From NCBI RefSeq assembly GCF_009865135.1, contig NZ_WWGH01000001.1:3224001-3288000 (forward strand): DNA of 64,000 bases, given 5' to 3'. The position numbers were made by a program, and so were the translations under genes. The notes beneath the pieces were generated by a model. It had not been told where the DNA came from, did not search any database, and worked only from the letters and a program-made list of their open reading frames with translations. How positions within the stretch are numbered: the stretch's first letter is position 1; every line of letters begins with the position of its first letter. This DNA comes from Streptomyces sp. SID8374 (GTDB taxonomy: Bacteria; Actinomycetota; Actinomycetes; Streptomycetales; Streptomycetaceae). Of this stretch, positions 8,560-16,715 are shown one piece after another.

Positions 8560-9684
8560 GTGGCAGCCAACGACCGGGCGACAGCGCCCGGAAAGTCCGG
8601 CCAAGGCACCGGTAACGAGGCGCTGATGCGCGCCTCGCTGAGCGCGGTCGCGCCCGGAATGGCCCTGCGGGACGGCCTGGAGCGCATTCTCCGGGGCAAC
8701 ACCGGCGGGCTGATCGTCCTGGGCATGGACAAGACCGTCGAATCGATGTGTACCGGCGGGTTCGTGCTGGACGTGGAGTTCACCGCGACCCGTCTGCGCG
8801 AGCTGTGCAAACTCGACGGGGCGCTGATCCTCGACAAGGACATGACCAAGATCCTGCGGGCCGGGGTGCAGCTGGTCCCGGACGCCTCGATCCACACGGA
8901 GGAGACGGGGACCCGGCACCGTACGGCGGACCGGGTCTCCAAGGCGTGCGGCTTCCCCGTCGTCTCGGTCTCCCAGTCGATGCGCCTGATCGCGCTGTAC
9001 GTGGACGGGGAGCGGCGGGTCCTGGAGGAGTCCTCCGCGATCCTCTCCCGGGCCAACCAGGCGCTCGCCACGCTGGAGCGGTACAAGCTCCGCCTGGACG
9101 AGGTGGCCGGCACGCTCTCCGCGCTGGAGATCGAGGACCTGGTCACCGTCCGGGACGTCACGGCGGTGGCGCAGCGGCTGGAGATGGTGCGGCGGATCGC
9201 GACGGAGATCGCGGAGTACGTGGTGGAGCTCGGCACCGACGGACGGCTCCTGTCGCTCCAGCTGGACGAGCTGATCGCGGGCGTGGAGCCGGAGCGGGAG
9301 CTGGTGGTCCGGGACTATGTGCCCGAGCCGACGGCGAAACGATCGCGCACGGTGGCGGAGGCGCTGACGGAGCTGGACGCGCTGAGCCACACGGAGCTGC
9401 TGGAGCTGCCGGTGGTGGCGCGGGCGCTCGGTTACAGCGGCTCGCCGGAGACGCTGGACTCGGCGGTCTCCCCGCGGGGCTTCCGGCTGCTGGCGAAGGT
9501 GCCGAGGCTGCCGGGGGCGATCATCGAACGGCTGGTGGAGCACTTCGGGGGCTTGCAGAAGCTGCTGGCGGCGAGCGTGGACGACCTCCAGACCGTGGAC
9601 GGGGTCGGGGAGGCGCGGGCGCGGAGCGTGCGGGAGGGGCTCTCGCGGTTGGCTGAGTCGTCGATCCTGGAGCGGTACGTCTGA
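8560..9684 (+). CDS. disA: DNA integrity scanning diadenylate cyclase DisA
   Basis: DisA (374 residues) condenses two ATP to cyclic di-AMP and scans DNA for branched intermediates. The N-terminal DAC domain carries the catalytic DGA (86-88) and RHR (119-121) motifs. A helical linker follows, then a C-terminal helix-hairpin-helix DNA-binding domain ([36 protein letters not shown]). The GTG start at 8560 is set by an excellent GGAGGAG ribosome site at about 8549-8555. It lies 81 nt after radA, whose product is known to partner and inhibit DisA in other Gram-positives. This is probably the main c-di-AMP synthase of the organism. Confidence 0.97.
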   Translation: MAANDRATAPGKSGQGTGNEALMRASLSAVAPGMALRDGLERILRGNTGGLIVLGMDKTVESMCTGGFVLDVEFTATRLRELCKLDGALILDKDMTKILRAGVQLVPDASIHTEETGTRHRTADRVSKACGFPVVSVSQSMRLIALYVDGERRVLEESSAILSRANQALATLERYKLRLDEVAGTLSALEIEDLVTVRDVTAVAQRLEMVRRIATEIAEYVVELGTDGRLLSLQLDELIAGVEPERELVVRDYVPEPTAKRSRTVAEALTELDALSHTELLELPVVARALGYSGSPETLDSAVSPRGFRLLAKVPRLPGAIIERLVEHFGGLQKLLAASVDDLQTVDGVGEARARSVREGLSRLAESSILERYV

Positions 9685-9699
9685 GCTGGCCGCACCTAC

Positions 9700-9831
9700 C
9701 CAGCCTGTCCGGCGTTTGAGGACGGAACCCTGGGCCGGGGCGGGCGGTGCGCAGAGGGCTCACCCGGGCCTGTGAGGCCACGCCCGCTCAGGGCAACGGT
9801 TCCGTCCTCAAACGCCGGACGGGCTGGAGTG
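9700..9831. repeat. Inverted pair of intergenic palindromic repeats
   Basis: Two copies of a roughly 28-bp element face each other, one near 9700-9728 and one near 9800-9830. Each contains CCGTCCTCAAACGCC next to GGACGGGCTG or its complement. Each copy is itself a hairpin (CCGTCC/GGACGG), and the two can also pair with one another. They fill the gap between the convergent disA and the next gene, which suits a bidirectional terminator or a REP-like element. A related copy occurs at 34.3 kb. Confidence 0.75.
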
Positions 9832-9877
9832 GGCACCGGACCAGGCCGGGTGGACGCCGGACGGGCTGATGTTGCGG

Positions 9878-10729
9878 CTAGTCCTTCTTCAGGACGAAGG
9901 AGGCTGGGCGGATCTTGGTGCCGGGGGTTTCCGCTTCCAGGAGGTACGTTCCCGGGCCCGCCTTCGTGGCCGGGGGCGTCGCGCAGTTGGGGGCGGAGCG
10001 GACGCGGTTCCAGTCCACCGTGTGCACGATCGTCGCGCCGGCCGGGACCTGGAGGAAGAGCGCGCCCGGGGCCGCCGGGCAGTCCTTCGAGGACCAGATC
10101 ACGTCGTCGTTGTCCGCGCTCGCTTCGGTGACCTTGAGCACCACGTTCTTCGGCCCGAGGTCGGCCTTGCACGTCACCGACGAGGTGTTGCGGGCGATGA
10201 TGTCGAACCTGGGCCGGTCCTCGGGGCCGTAACCGACCTTCGTACGCAGGGTCAACTCCAGCCCGCCGGGCTTGCATTCGGGGAGCGGGGAGTTCGCCGG
10301 GACCTGCCGGCCCGCCGCGGAGCCGCCGGAGGCCGTACCGCCCGCGCCCGAACCGGCCGTGGCCGCACCGCCCGTTGACGTACCGTCGGATCCCGTACCG
10401 CCGCTCGCGCCGCCGGAACCCGCGCCCGTGTCACCGCCGGAGCCGCTCCCGCCGTCCGAACCGCCCGAACCGTCCGAGCCCTCGGAGTCGTCCGACTCGT
10501 CGCGTCCGCCCGGCTGTTGGCTGATCGCCGGGCCGGAGCTGCCCGGGCCCGGGGTGATCGACTTCACCGGGTCGGAGCCGCCGGGCTTGCCGTCGTCCTT
10601 GCTCCCGCCCCCGCCGACGCTGGTGACCGCCCAGGCGATCAGCACCGCGAGCAGCGCAACCAGAAGCCCCGCTACCGCCCTTCGACGCCAGTAGATGCTG
10701 GAGGGAAGCGGACCGACCGGATTGCGCAT
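9878..10729 (-). CDS. Membrane-anchored extracytoplasmic protein, unknown function
   Basis: The product is 283 residues. A short basic N-terminus (SIYWRRR) precedes one transmembrane helix (AVAGLLVALLAVLIAWAVTSV, about residues 17-37). A long Gly/Ser/Asp-rich low-complexity linker (about 45-140) leads to a C-terminal globular domain with two Cys pairs (PECKPG, VTCKAD, KDCPAA, NCATP) and beta-rich character. The type II or uncleaved-signal topology puts the domain outside the cell. The domain resembles the DUF4232-like secreted domains of Streptomyces, but this is not certain. The ATG at 10729 was chosen; the upstream alternatives add no recognisable features. It is convergent with disA. Confidence 0.8.
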   Translation of the reverse strand: MRNPVGPLPSSIYWRRRAVAGLLVALLAVLIAWAVTSVGGGGSKDDGKPGGSDPVKSITPGPGSSGPAISQQPGGRDESDDSEGSDGSGGSDGGSGSGGDTGAGSGGASGGTGSDGTSTGGAATAGSGAGGTASGGSAAGRQVPANSPLPECKPGGLELTLRTKVGYGPEDRPRFDIIARNTSSVTCKADLGPKNVVLKVTEASADNDDVIWSSKDCPAAPGALFLQVPAGATIVHTVDWNRVRSAPNCATPPATKAGPGTYLLEAETPGTKIRPASFVLKKD

Positions 10730-10970
10730 AGATCCCACGGGCCAAACTGTACGAGAGATCGGGGCCGTCTCAGGCCCCACCCGCCGCTCAGGTCACAAGT
10801 TTTGCCGATCATCATCAAGTTTTGCCGATGATCATCACGGCAGCCGGTCCCCGGACCCGGTCACAGGGGACAGAACGGGTGGCGTTCCCGCCCCGCAGGA
10901 CCGCCGCGCGGGCCGACACCCCCGCGTCCGTGACACCCGTACCCGCTTCCGTGCCAGGATCGTCAGTGCC

Positions 10971-11885
10971 ATGACTGCCATGACTTCGACTTCCCCCCAG
11001 ACGCCGTCCGCCGCCGCCTCCCTCCACACCCCCGTCATCGGGTGGTTCGAGCAGCACGCCCGCGATCTCCCCTGGCGCCGCCCCGAAGCGGGCGCCTGGG
11101 GGGTGATGGTCAGCGAGTTCATGCTCCAGCAGACCCCGGTGAGCCGGGTCCTCCCGGTGTACGAGCAGTGGCTCGCCCGCTGGCCCCGCCCCGCCGACCT
11201 GGCCGCCGAGGCGCCCGGGGAGGCGGTCCGCGCCTGGGGCCGGCTCGGCTACCCCCGCCGCGCGCTGCGGCTGCACGGGGCCGCGCAGGCGATAGCGGAA
11301 CGGCACGGCGGCGACGTACCGAGTGAGCACGCCCAGCTGCTGGCGCTGCCCGGGATCGGCGAGTACACGGCGGCGGCCGTGGCCTCGTTCGCGTACGGGC
11401 AGCGGCACGCCGTACTCGATACGAACGTCCGCCGGGTGTTCGCCCGCGCCGCGAACGGCATCCAGTACCCGCCGAACGCGACCACCGCCGCCGAGCGCAA
11501 GCTCGCCCGGGCCCTGCTGCCGGACGAGGACGAGCGGGCGGCACGGTGGGCTGCGGCCACGATGGAGCTGGGCGCGCTCGTGTGCACCGCGCGCAACGAG
11601 GACTGCGACCGCTGCCCGATCGCCTCGCAGTGCGCGTGGCGGCTGGCCGGGAAGCCCGCGCACGAGGGGCCGCCCCGCAAGGGCCAGACGTACGCGGGGA
11701 CCGACCGGCAGGTGCGCGGCCGGCTTCTCGCGGTGCTGCGCGACGCGCTCAATCCCGTACCGCAGGCCGCTCTGGACGCGGTGTGGGAGGAGCCGGTGCA
11801 GCGGGCCCGGGCGCTGGACGGGCTGGTGGCCGACGGCCTCGTCGAACCGCTGGCGGACGGCCGGTACCGGCTGCCGCTGACCTGA
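10971..11885 (+). CDS. mutY: A/G-specific adenine glycosylase
   Basis: The 304-residue MutY/HhH-GPD glycosylase removes adenine mispaired with 8-oxoguanine. It shows FMLQQTPVSRVLPVYEQWL near residue 50, the helix-hairpin-helix LPGIGEYTAAAV near 125, the catalytic-Asp motif VLDTNVRRVF near 150, and the [4Fe-4S] pattern C-x6-C-x2-C-x5-C near 204-220 (CTARNEDCDRCPIASQC). It is shorter than E. coli MutY (350 residues), and the C-terminal NUDIX-like 8-oxoG-recognition domain is not evident. A winged-helix-like tail stands in its place, as in other actinobacteria. Start ATGs at 10971 and 10980 are both possible. Confidence 0.93.
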   Translation: MTAMTSTSPQTPSAAASLHTPVIGWFEQHARDLPWRRPEAGAWGVMVSEFMLQQTPVSRVLPVYEQWLARWPRPADLAAEAPGEAVRAWGRLGYPRRALRLHGAAQAIAERHGGDVPSEHAQLLALPGIGEYTAAAVASFAYGQRHAVLDTNVRRVFARAANGIQYPPNATTAAERKLARALLPDEDERAARWAAATMELGALVCTARNEDCDRCPIASQCAWRLAGKPAHEGPPRKGQTYAGTDRQVRGRLLAVLRDALNPVPQAALDAVWEEPVQRARALDGLVADGLVEPLADGRYRLPLT

Positions 11886-12032
11886 ACCCCACGGGCCATT
11901 CCCCGGTGCTGTTACACAACCGATGGACAGCCGTGCGTCGGCGTACGGCTGCTCCGCACAACCTCGTGACAACGCCTCCGTAGCGTCTCCGACAGCAGTA
12001 CACGGGGATCCACGGGGACGGAGGCGGTTGTC

Positions 12033-12851
12033 ATGGCGCAGGGCGAGGTGCTCGCGTTCGAGGACTACGTACGGACACGGCAGGAGGCGCTGCTGCGCAG
12101 CGCACGGCGTCTGGTCCCGGACCCCGTGGACGCGCAGGACCTGTTGCAGACCGCCCTGGTGCGGACGTACGGCCGGTGGGACGGCATCGCCGACAAGTCC
12201 CTCGCCGACGCCTATCTGCGCCGCGTCATGATCAACACCCGTACGGAGTGGTGGCGGGCGCGCAAGCTGGACGAGGTGCCCACCGAGCAGCTGCCCGACG
12301 CGAGCGTCGACGACGGCAGCGAGCAGCGCGCGGACCGCGCCCTGCTGATGGACATCCTCGGAATCCTGGCTCCGAAGCAGCGCAGCGTCGTCGTGCTGCG
12401 ACACTGGGAGCAGATGAGTACGGAGGAGACGGCCGCGGCGCTCGGCATGTCGGCCGGTACGGTCAAGAGCACGCTGCACCGGGCGCTGGCGCGCCTGCGG
12501 CAGGAGCTGGAGAGCCGTGAGCTGACGAGCCGCGAGGCGGTCGCCCGGGAGACCGAGGGACGGCGGGAGACCGGCGGCCCTCGGGAGACCGGCGGTCGGC
12601 GGCAGGCCCAGGGCAGCCGGGAGACCGGGGCCCACCAGCAGGCCGGAGGTCGCCGGGAGGCCGAAGGTCGCCAGCAGGCCGGGAGCGTCCGGAGCGCGGC
12701 GCCCGCCGCCACCGGCCGGGTTCCGGCCCAGCGGACGAGGGCCGCCTCCGGCACGGCGAAGGTCACCTCCGTCACGGCGGCGCGGGGACACACAGCGGCG
12801 CGGCACGACGGGCGTCACGACGAGCGGGGGCGGGAGCGGTGCGCGGCCTGA
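12033..12851 (+). CDS. sigE: ECF sigma factor SigE (cell-envelope stress)
   Basis: This ECF sigma factor directs the cell-envelope stress regulon. Region 2 covers about residues 10-75 (DAQDLLQTALVRTYGRWDGI, YLRRVMINTRTEWWR) and region 4 about 110-160 (LAPKQRSVVVLRHWEQMSTE, ALGMSAGTVKSTLHRALARL). This core is close to S. coelicolor SigE. Beyond residue 165 there is an unusual tail of about 105 residues, with imperfect hexapeptide repeats rich in Arg, Glu, Gly and Gln (177-217) and an Ala/Arg/His-rich end, whereas S. coelicolor SigE is about 176 residues. The ATG at 12033 follows a GGACGGAGG ribosome site. The gene overlaps cseA by 13 nt. Expression in the model species depends on CseB. Confidence 0.93.
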   Translation: MAQGEVLAFEDYVRTRQEALLRSARRLVPDPVDAQDLLQTALVRTYGRWDGIADKSLADAYLRRVMINTRTEWWRARKLDEVPTEQLPDASVDDGSEQRADRALLMDILGILAPKQRSVVVLRHWEQMSTEETAAALGMSAGTVKSTLHRALARLRQELESRELTSREAVARETEGRRETGGPRETGGRRQAQGSRETGAHQQAGGRREAEGRQQAGSVRSAAPAATGRVPAQRTRAASGTAKVTSVTAARGHTAARHDGRHDERGRERCAA

Positions 12852-13612
12852 CAGCCAGCAGCGACGGCAGCGAGCACGGCGGCGGGAGCGGCCGGGCGGG
12901 TACCGACGACGGGGGCACCTCCGGGAGACCCCGCCGGAACCGCGGGTTCCGGGCAGGTATGGCGGCGAGTGGTACGGCCCTGGCCGGACTCGCCGCCTTC
13001 GGGCTGTTCTGCGTTGGCTGCGCCACCGGCGGCACCGGCACCCGCGACGAGGGCCCGGCCGGCAGCCAGCCGGTCGCCCAGTTCTCCCCCCGGCCCACCG
13101 TCTCCGGCACGGCCCCGCCCACCCGGCGCGTCAACGCGGTGGCCCTCCTCAAGGGCGACCCCACCGTGAGCGAACGGGTCCGCGAGGGGCTCCGGCCCTG
13201 CGCCGGCAAGGCCTACCCGGTCGACACCTCCTACGGATCGATGACCGGCGGCCCGTCCGCCGACGTCGTGGTCAACGTGATGAGCTGCGCGGATTCCGTG
13301 GGCGTGGGGACGTACGTCTACCGGGCCCGCGAGGACGGCTCGTACGAGAACGTCTTCATGGCCGAGGTGCCGGCCGTCTACGGGACCATCGACCGAGGCG
13401 ACCTCGTGGTGACGACGCAGGTCTACGGGTCGAAGGATCCGCTGGCCTATCCGTCCGGCTCCGAGGTGGTCACCTACCGTTGGGCCGACGAGCGCTTCAC
13501 CGAGCACGACCGGGTGCACAACGACTTCAGCCGTGCCGTCGACGGCGGCGGCGACATCGAGGCACCCACACAGGCGGAGCCGGTGGAACCGGCCGACCCG
13601 AGCGGGAACTGA
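12839..13612 (+). CDS. cseA: CseA-type lipoprotein, negative modulator of SigE system
   Basis: CseA is an extracytoplasmic lipoprotein that dampens sigE expression in S. coelicolor. The 257-residue product has a hydrophilic N-terminus of about 40 residues, a hydrophobic stretch (AASGTALAGLAAFGLF) and a lipobox ending FCVGC with Cys61 as the lipidation site. The -3 position is Cys instead of the usual Leu. A Thr/Pro linker and a domain of about 160 residues containing two Cys follow. The GTG at 12839 overlaps the end of sigE; an internal ATG at residue 41 (12959) would give a conventional signal peptide and may be the true start. It sits 18 nt before cseB. Confidence 0.85.
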   Translation: MRGLTASSDGSEHGGGSGRAGTDDGGTSGRPRRNRGFRAGMAASGTALAGLAAFGLFCVGCATGGTGTRDEGPAGSQPVAQFSPRPTVSGTAPPTRRVNAVALLKGDPTVSERVREGLRPCAGKAYPVDTSYGSMTGGPSADVVVNVMSCADSVGVGTYVYRAREDGSYENVFMAEVPAVYGTIDRGDLVVTTQVYGSKDPLAYPSGSEVVTYRWADERFTEHDRVHNDFSRAVDGGGDIEAPTQAEPVEPADPSGN

Positions 13613-13630
13613 AAGCGAGACGCAACGTCC

Positions 13631-14347
13631 ATGGCCGAGACCCACGTCCTCTTCGTCGAGGACGACGATGTCATCCGTGAGGCCACCCAGCTCGCCCTGG
13701 AGCGGGTCGGCTTCACGGTCACCGCGATGCCCGACGGGCTCTCCGGCCTGGAGGCCTTCCGCGCCGACCGGCCGGACATCGCCCTCCTCGACGTGATGGT
13801 GCCGGGACTCGACGGGGTGAGCCTGTGCCGCCGCATCCGGGACGAGTCGACCGTGCCCGTGATCATGCTCTCCGCCCGGGCCGACTCGATCGACGTGGTG
13901 CTCGGCCTGGAGGCCGGCGCGGACGACTACGTCACCAAGCCCTTCGACGGCGCGGTCCTGGTCGCCCGCATCCGGGCCGTACTGCGCCGCTTCGGCCACG
14001 CGGCCGGGCCGGACGGCGGCACGGGCCAGGGCGGTACGGACGGGGAGGCCGAGGGGCTCGGCGGGGTGCTGGTCTTCGGCGACCTGGAGGTCGACACGGA
14101 CGGCATGGAGGTGCGGCGCGGCGGCGAGCAGGTGGCGCTGACGCCCACCGAGATGCGGCTGCTGCTGGAGTTCTCCTCCGCCCCCGGCACCGTACTCTCC
14201 CGCGACAAGCTCCTGGAGCGGGTCTGGGACTACGGCTGGGGCGGCGACACCCGGGTCGTGGACGTCCACGTCCAGCGGCTGCGCACCAAGATCGGCCAGG
14301 ACCGGATCGAGACGGTCCGCGGCTTCGGCTACAAGCTGCGCGGATGA
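13631..14347 (+). CDS. cseB: Response regulator CseB
   Basis: CseB is the OmpR/PhoB-type response regulator (238 residues) that activates the sigE promoter on envelope damage. The receiver domain has the acidic pair at residues 11-12, the phospho-acceptor Asp54 (ALLDVMVPG), the conserved Ser81 and Lys103 (VTKPF). The C-terminal winged helix shows TPTEMRLLLEF, LSRDKLLERVWDY and VDVHVQRLRTKIG. A Gly-rich linker joins the domains around residues 122-140. Its stop codon lies in a 15-bp perfect direct repeat (14342-14371) that separates it from cseC. Confidence 0.96.
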   Translation: MAETHVLFVEDDDVIREATQLALERVGFTVTAMPDGLSGLEAFRADRPDIALLDVMVPGLDGVSLCRRIRDESTVPVIMLSARADSIDVVLGLEAGADDYVTKPFDGAVLVARIRAVLRRFGHAAGPDGGTGQGGTDGEAEGLGGVLVFGDLEVDTDGMEVRRGGEQVALTPTEMRLLLEFSSAPGTVLSRDKLLERVWDYGWGGDTRVVDVHVQRLRTKIGQDRIETVRGFGYKLRG

Positions 14348-14371
14348 GGCGGCTGCGGATGAGGCGGCTGC
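14342..14371. repeat. Perfect 15-bp tandem duplication at the cseB stop
   Basis: GGATGAGGCGGCTGC occurs twice head to tail. The first copy contains the cseB stop TGA. The duplication lengthens the spacer before cseC and so may loosen translational coupling between regulator and kinase. Confidence 0.8.
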
Positions 14372-14390
14372 GGGCGGGGCGCCCGGTGAG

Positions 14391-15734
14391 ATGCCCATGA
14401 AGCGACTGGCGCTGCGGACCGGGGTCCGCTGGAAGATCAGCGTCGCCATCGCCGCGGTCGGCGCGCTCATCGCGGTGGCGCTGAGCCTCGTCGTCCACAA
14501 CGCGGCCCGGGTCTCGATGATCGAGAACGCCCGCGAGGTGCAGCTGGAGCGGCTGCTTGGCGCGCAGCGGTTCTACGAGGCGACGAGCATGCAGAAGGGC
14601 GGGCCCAAGTTCGGGGCGAAGCTCAACGACCCGGCGATCCCGCCGAGCCTGCGCGACGAGGTTCGCAAGAACCGGCGGGCCACACATGTGACGCAGACCT
14701 CCGACGGGGTGCCCGACGTCTGGGCGGCGGTTCCGCTGGCCAACGGGGACGTGCTCTCGCTGCACACCCGGTTCGCGGACCGGTCCGCCACGATCATGGA
14801 CGACCTGGACCGGGCGCTGATCATCGGCTCGGTCTCCGTCGTCTTCGGCGGGTGTGCGCTCGGCGTCCTCATCGGCGGCCAGCTCTCGCGCCGGCTGCGC
14901 AAGGCGGCGGCCGCGGCGGGCCGGGTCGCCGAGGGCCAGACCGACGTACGGGTCCGCGAGGCCGTCGGCGGGGTCGTCCGCGACGAGACGGACGAGCTGG
15001 CGCGGGCGGTCGACGCGCTGACCGACGCGCTGAACGAGCGGATCGAGGCGGAGCGCCGGGTCACCGCGGACATCGCCCACGAGCTGCGTACACCGGTGAC
15101 CGGGCTGCTCACAGCCGCCGAGCTGCTGCCGCCGGGCCGCCCGACCGAGCTGGTACGGGACCGGGCCCAGGCGATGCGGACGCTGGTCGAGGACGTGCTG
15201 GAGGTGGCCCGCCTGGACAGCGCCTCGGAGCGGGCCGAACTCCAGGAGCTGCCGCTCGGGGAGTTCGTCAGCCGGCGGATCGGACTGCTGGACCCGGATG
15301 TGACCGTGCGGGTGGTGCACGAGTCCTGGGTCGCCACGGACCCGCGCCGCCTGGAGCGCATCCTCGGAAATCTGCTGGGCAACGCCGCCAAGCACGGCTC
15401 CACCCCGGTGGAGGTCACGGTGGAGGGCCGGGTGGTACGGGTCCGGGACCACGGTCCGGGGTTCCCGGAGGAGCTGCTGCGGGACGGGCCGAGCCGGTTC
15501 CGTACGGGCTCCATGGACCGGGCCGGGCACGGACACGGGCTGGGCCTGACGATCGCGGCGGGCCAGGCGAGGGTGCTGGGGGCCCGGCTGACCTTCCGGA
15601 ACGCGGGGCCGGTGGGTGCGGTGGAGGGCACGGGCGGGGCGATCGCGGTGCTGTGGCTGCCGGAACACGCACCGACGGCGACGGGGAGCTTTCCGGTGCT
15701 GCGGGGGGCGGACGAGCGGCAGCCGCAAGGGTGA
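14391..15734 (+). CDS. cseC: Sensor histidine kinase CseC
   Basis: CseC is the membrane sensor kinase of the envelope-stress system (447 residues). TM1 lies at about 15-36 and TM2 at about 142-164, enclosing an extracytoplasmic sensor of about 105 residues. A HAMP linker follows, then the HisKA domain with His230 in DIAHELRTP. The HATPase_c domain has N-box GNLLGNAAKHG, G1 DHGPGF and G2 GHGLGL. Starts at 14391 (MPMKR) or 14397 (MKR) differ by two residues. It pairs with CseB. Signals in the model species are cell-wall antibiotics and lysozyme-type damage. Confidence 0.95.
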   Translation: MPMKRLALRTGVRWKISVAIAAVGALIAVALSLVVHNAARVSMIENAREVQLERLLGAQRFYEATSMQKGGPKFGAKLNDPAIPPSLRDEVRKNRRATHVTQTSDGVPDVWAAVPLANGDVLSLHTRFADRSATIMDDLDRALIIGSVSVVFGGCALGVLIGGQLSRRLRKAAAAAGRVAEGQTDVRVREAVGGVVRDETDELARAVDALTDALNERIEAERRVTADIAHELRTPVTGLLTAAELLPPGRPTELVRDRAQAMRTLVEDVLEVARLDSASERAELQELPLGEFVSRRIGLLDPDVTVRVVHESWVATDPRRLERILGNLLGNAAKHGSTPVEVTVEGRVVRVRDHGPGFPEELLRDGPSRFRTGSMDRAGHGHGLGLTIAAGQARVLGARLTFRNAGPVGAVEGTGGAIAVLWLPEHAPTATGSFPVLRGADERQPQG

Positions 15735-15777
15735 GGCCGCCTGGGCTTTTCCGCTCGTCGGTCCTGCGGGTACAACG

Positions 15778-15831
15778 CCGACGGCGACCCCGAGGAGTGA
15801 GCCGTGAGGCTGTCCTCGACGTCGCCGTCGG
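15778..15831 (+). terminator. Large stem-loop after cseC
   Basis: An 11-bp stem (CCGACGGCGAC with GTCGCCGTCGG) encloses an inner CGAGGA/TCCTCG stem. It lies 44 nt after the cseC stop and has no U-tract, as is common in Streptomyces. It probably ends the sigE-cseABC transcript. The remaining part of the 264-nt gap to the M23 gene shows nothing else. Confidence 0.6.
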
Positions 15832-15998
15832 TCGGGTGACCCGGGCGCACGCCCCGGGTACCGGGGTGTAACGGGTCCACTGAACTCTCTTCGGTTGTGC
15901 TGCGCGGCCGCCGGGTGCCGAGGGCTCGGCCCTACGGATGCCGTGGGCCTGGGGCCTACGGGTGCCCGGCGCGGGTCCGCGCGGTTACGCCGGCCGGA

Positions 15999-16715
15999 TC
16001 AGATGGAGACGTGCACCGAGCGGAGGAACGCGGCCGGGTTCAGCGCCGAGCCGTAGTTCGGGGTGGTGCGGATCTCGAAGTGCAGGTGCGGGCCGCTGGA
16101 GTTGCCGGTGTTGCCGGACAGGGCGATCTTCTGACCCGTCGTGACCTTCTGGCCGATCTTCACGTTGATCTTCGACAGGTGCGCGTACTGCGAGAACTTG
16201 CCGTTGGAGTGCTTGATCACGATGGCGTTGCCGTACGCGGGACCGTCGCCGCCGCCGTTCGGGCCGGCCTTCACGATGGTGCCGGTGTGGGCGGCGGTGA
16301 CCGGGGTGCCGATCGGCACGGCGAAGTCCTGGCCGGAGTGCTTGGCGGCCCAGCGGGCGCCACCGGTGCCGTAGCTGGCGGACAGCGTGTACTTCTTGAC
16401 CGGGGTCTTCCAGGAGGCGGCGTTCTTCTTGGCCGCCTTCTTCTTGTCCTCGGCCTTCTTCTTCGCGTCGGAGGCCTTCTGTGCCGCCGTCTTCTTGGCC
16501 GTCTCGGCGGCCTTGCTCTGCGCGGTCGCCTGCTGGGCGACCGACTGGGCGGTGGTGCCCGCGGCGAGGGGAGCGGCGGCAGCGTCGGCGTTGCCGGCCG
16601 CGAACGCCGAGCCTGCACCCAGCACCACGGACGCTCCCAGGCCGGCGGCCAGGACTGCGCCACGGATGCGGGAGGCGGACGGGCGGATGGGGTGCTGGTT
16701 CGTTGCGCGCTTCAT
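15999..16715 (-). CDS. Secreted M23 (LytM-type) peptidase
   Basis: This 238-residue secreted peptidoglycan endopeptidase has a twin-basic signal peptide (residues about 1-47: RIRGAVLAAGLGASVVLGAGSAFA). A Lys/Ala-rich linker of about 50 residues with coiled-coil character follows. The C-terminal M23 domain has the zinc ligands H...D in HSGQDFAVPIGTPV and HLHFE, plus the downstream H of YAHLSKI. The ATG at 16715 follows GGAGG at good spacing; a longer upstream frame is non-coding. No LysM or other wall-binding domain is present. It likely cleaves peptide cross-links during growth or germination. It has a long structured leader. Confidence 0.93.
   Translation of the reverse strand: MKRATNQHPIRPSASRIRGAVLAAGLGASVVLGAGSAFAAGNADAAAAPLAAGTTAQSVAQQATAQSKAAETAKKTAAQKASDAKKKAEDKKKAAKKNAASWKTPVKKYTLSASYGTGGARWAAKHSGQDFAVPIGTPVTAAHTGTIVKAGPNGGGDGPAYGNAIVIKHSNGKFSQYAHLSKINVKIGQKVTTGQKIALSGNTGNSSGPHLHFEIRTTPNYGSALNPAAFLRSVHVSI

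Noticed and set aside
7042..9543. 833-codon minus-strand frame across radA and disA
   Set aside because: It crosses two well-supported genes on the opposite strand and has Arg/His/Gln-rich shadow composition.
9700..9831. CRISPR-like repeats
   Set aside because: Only two inverted copies exist, and the sequence between them is a single non-uniform spacer. Related copies elsewhere are scattered, so this is a palindromic intergenic element.
13932..15728. 598-codon minus-strand frame over cseB-cseC
   Set aside because: It is an antisense shadow of a clear two-component system.
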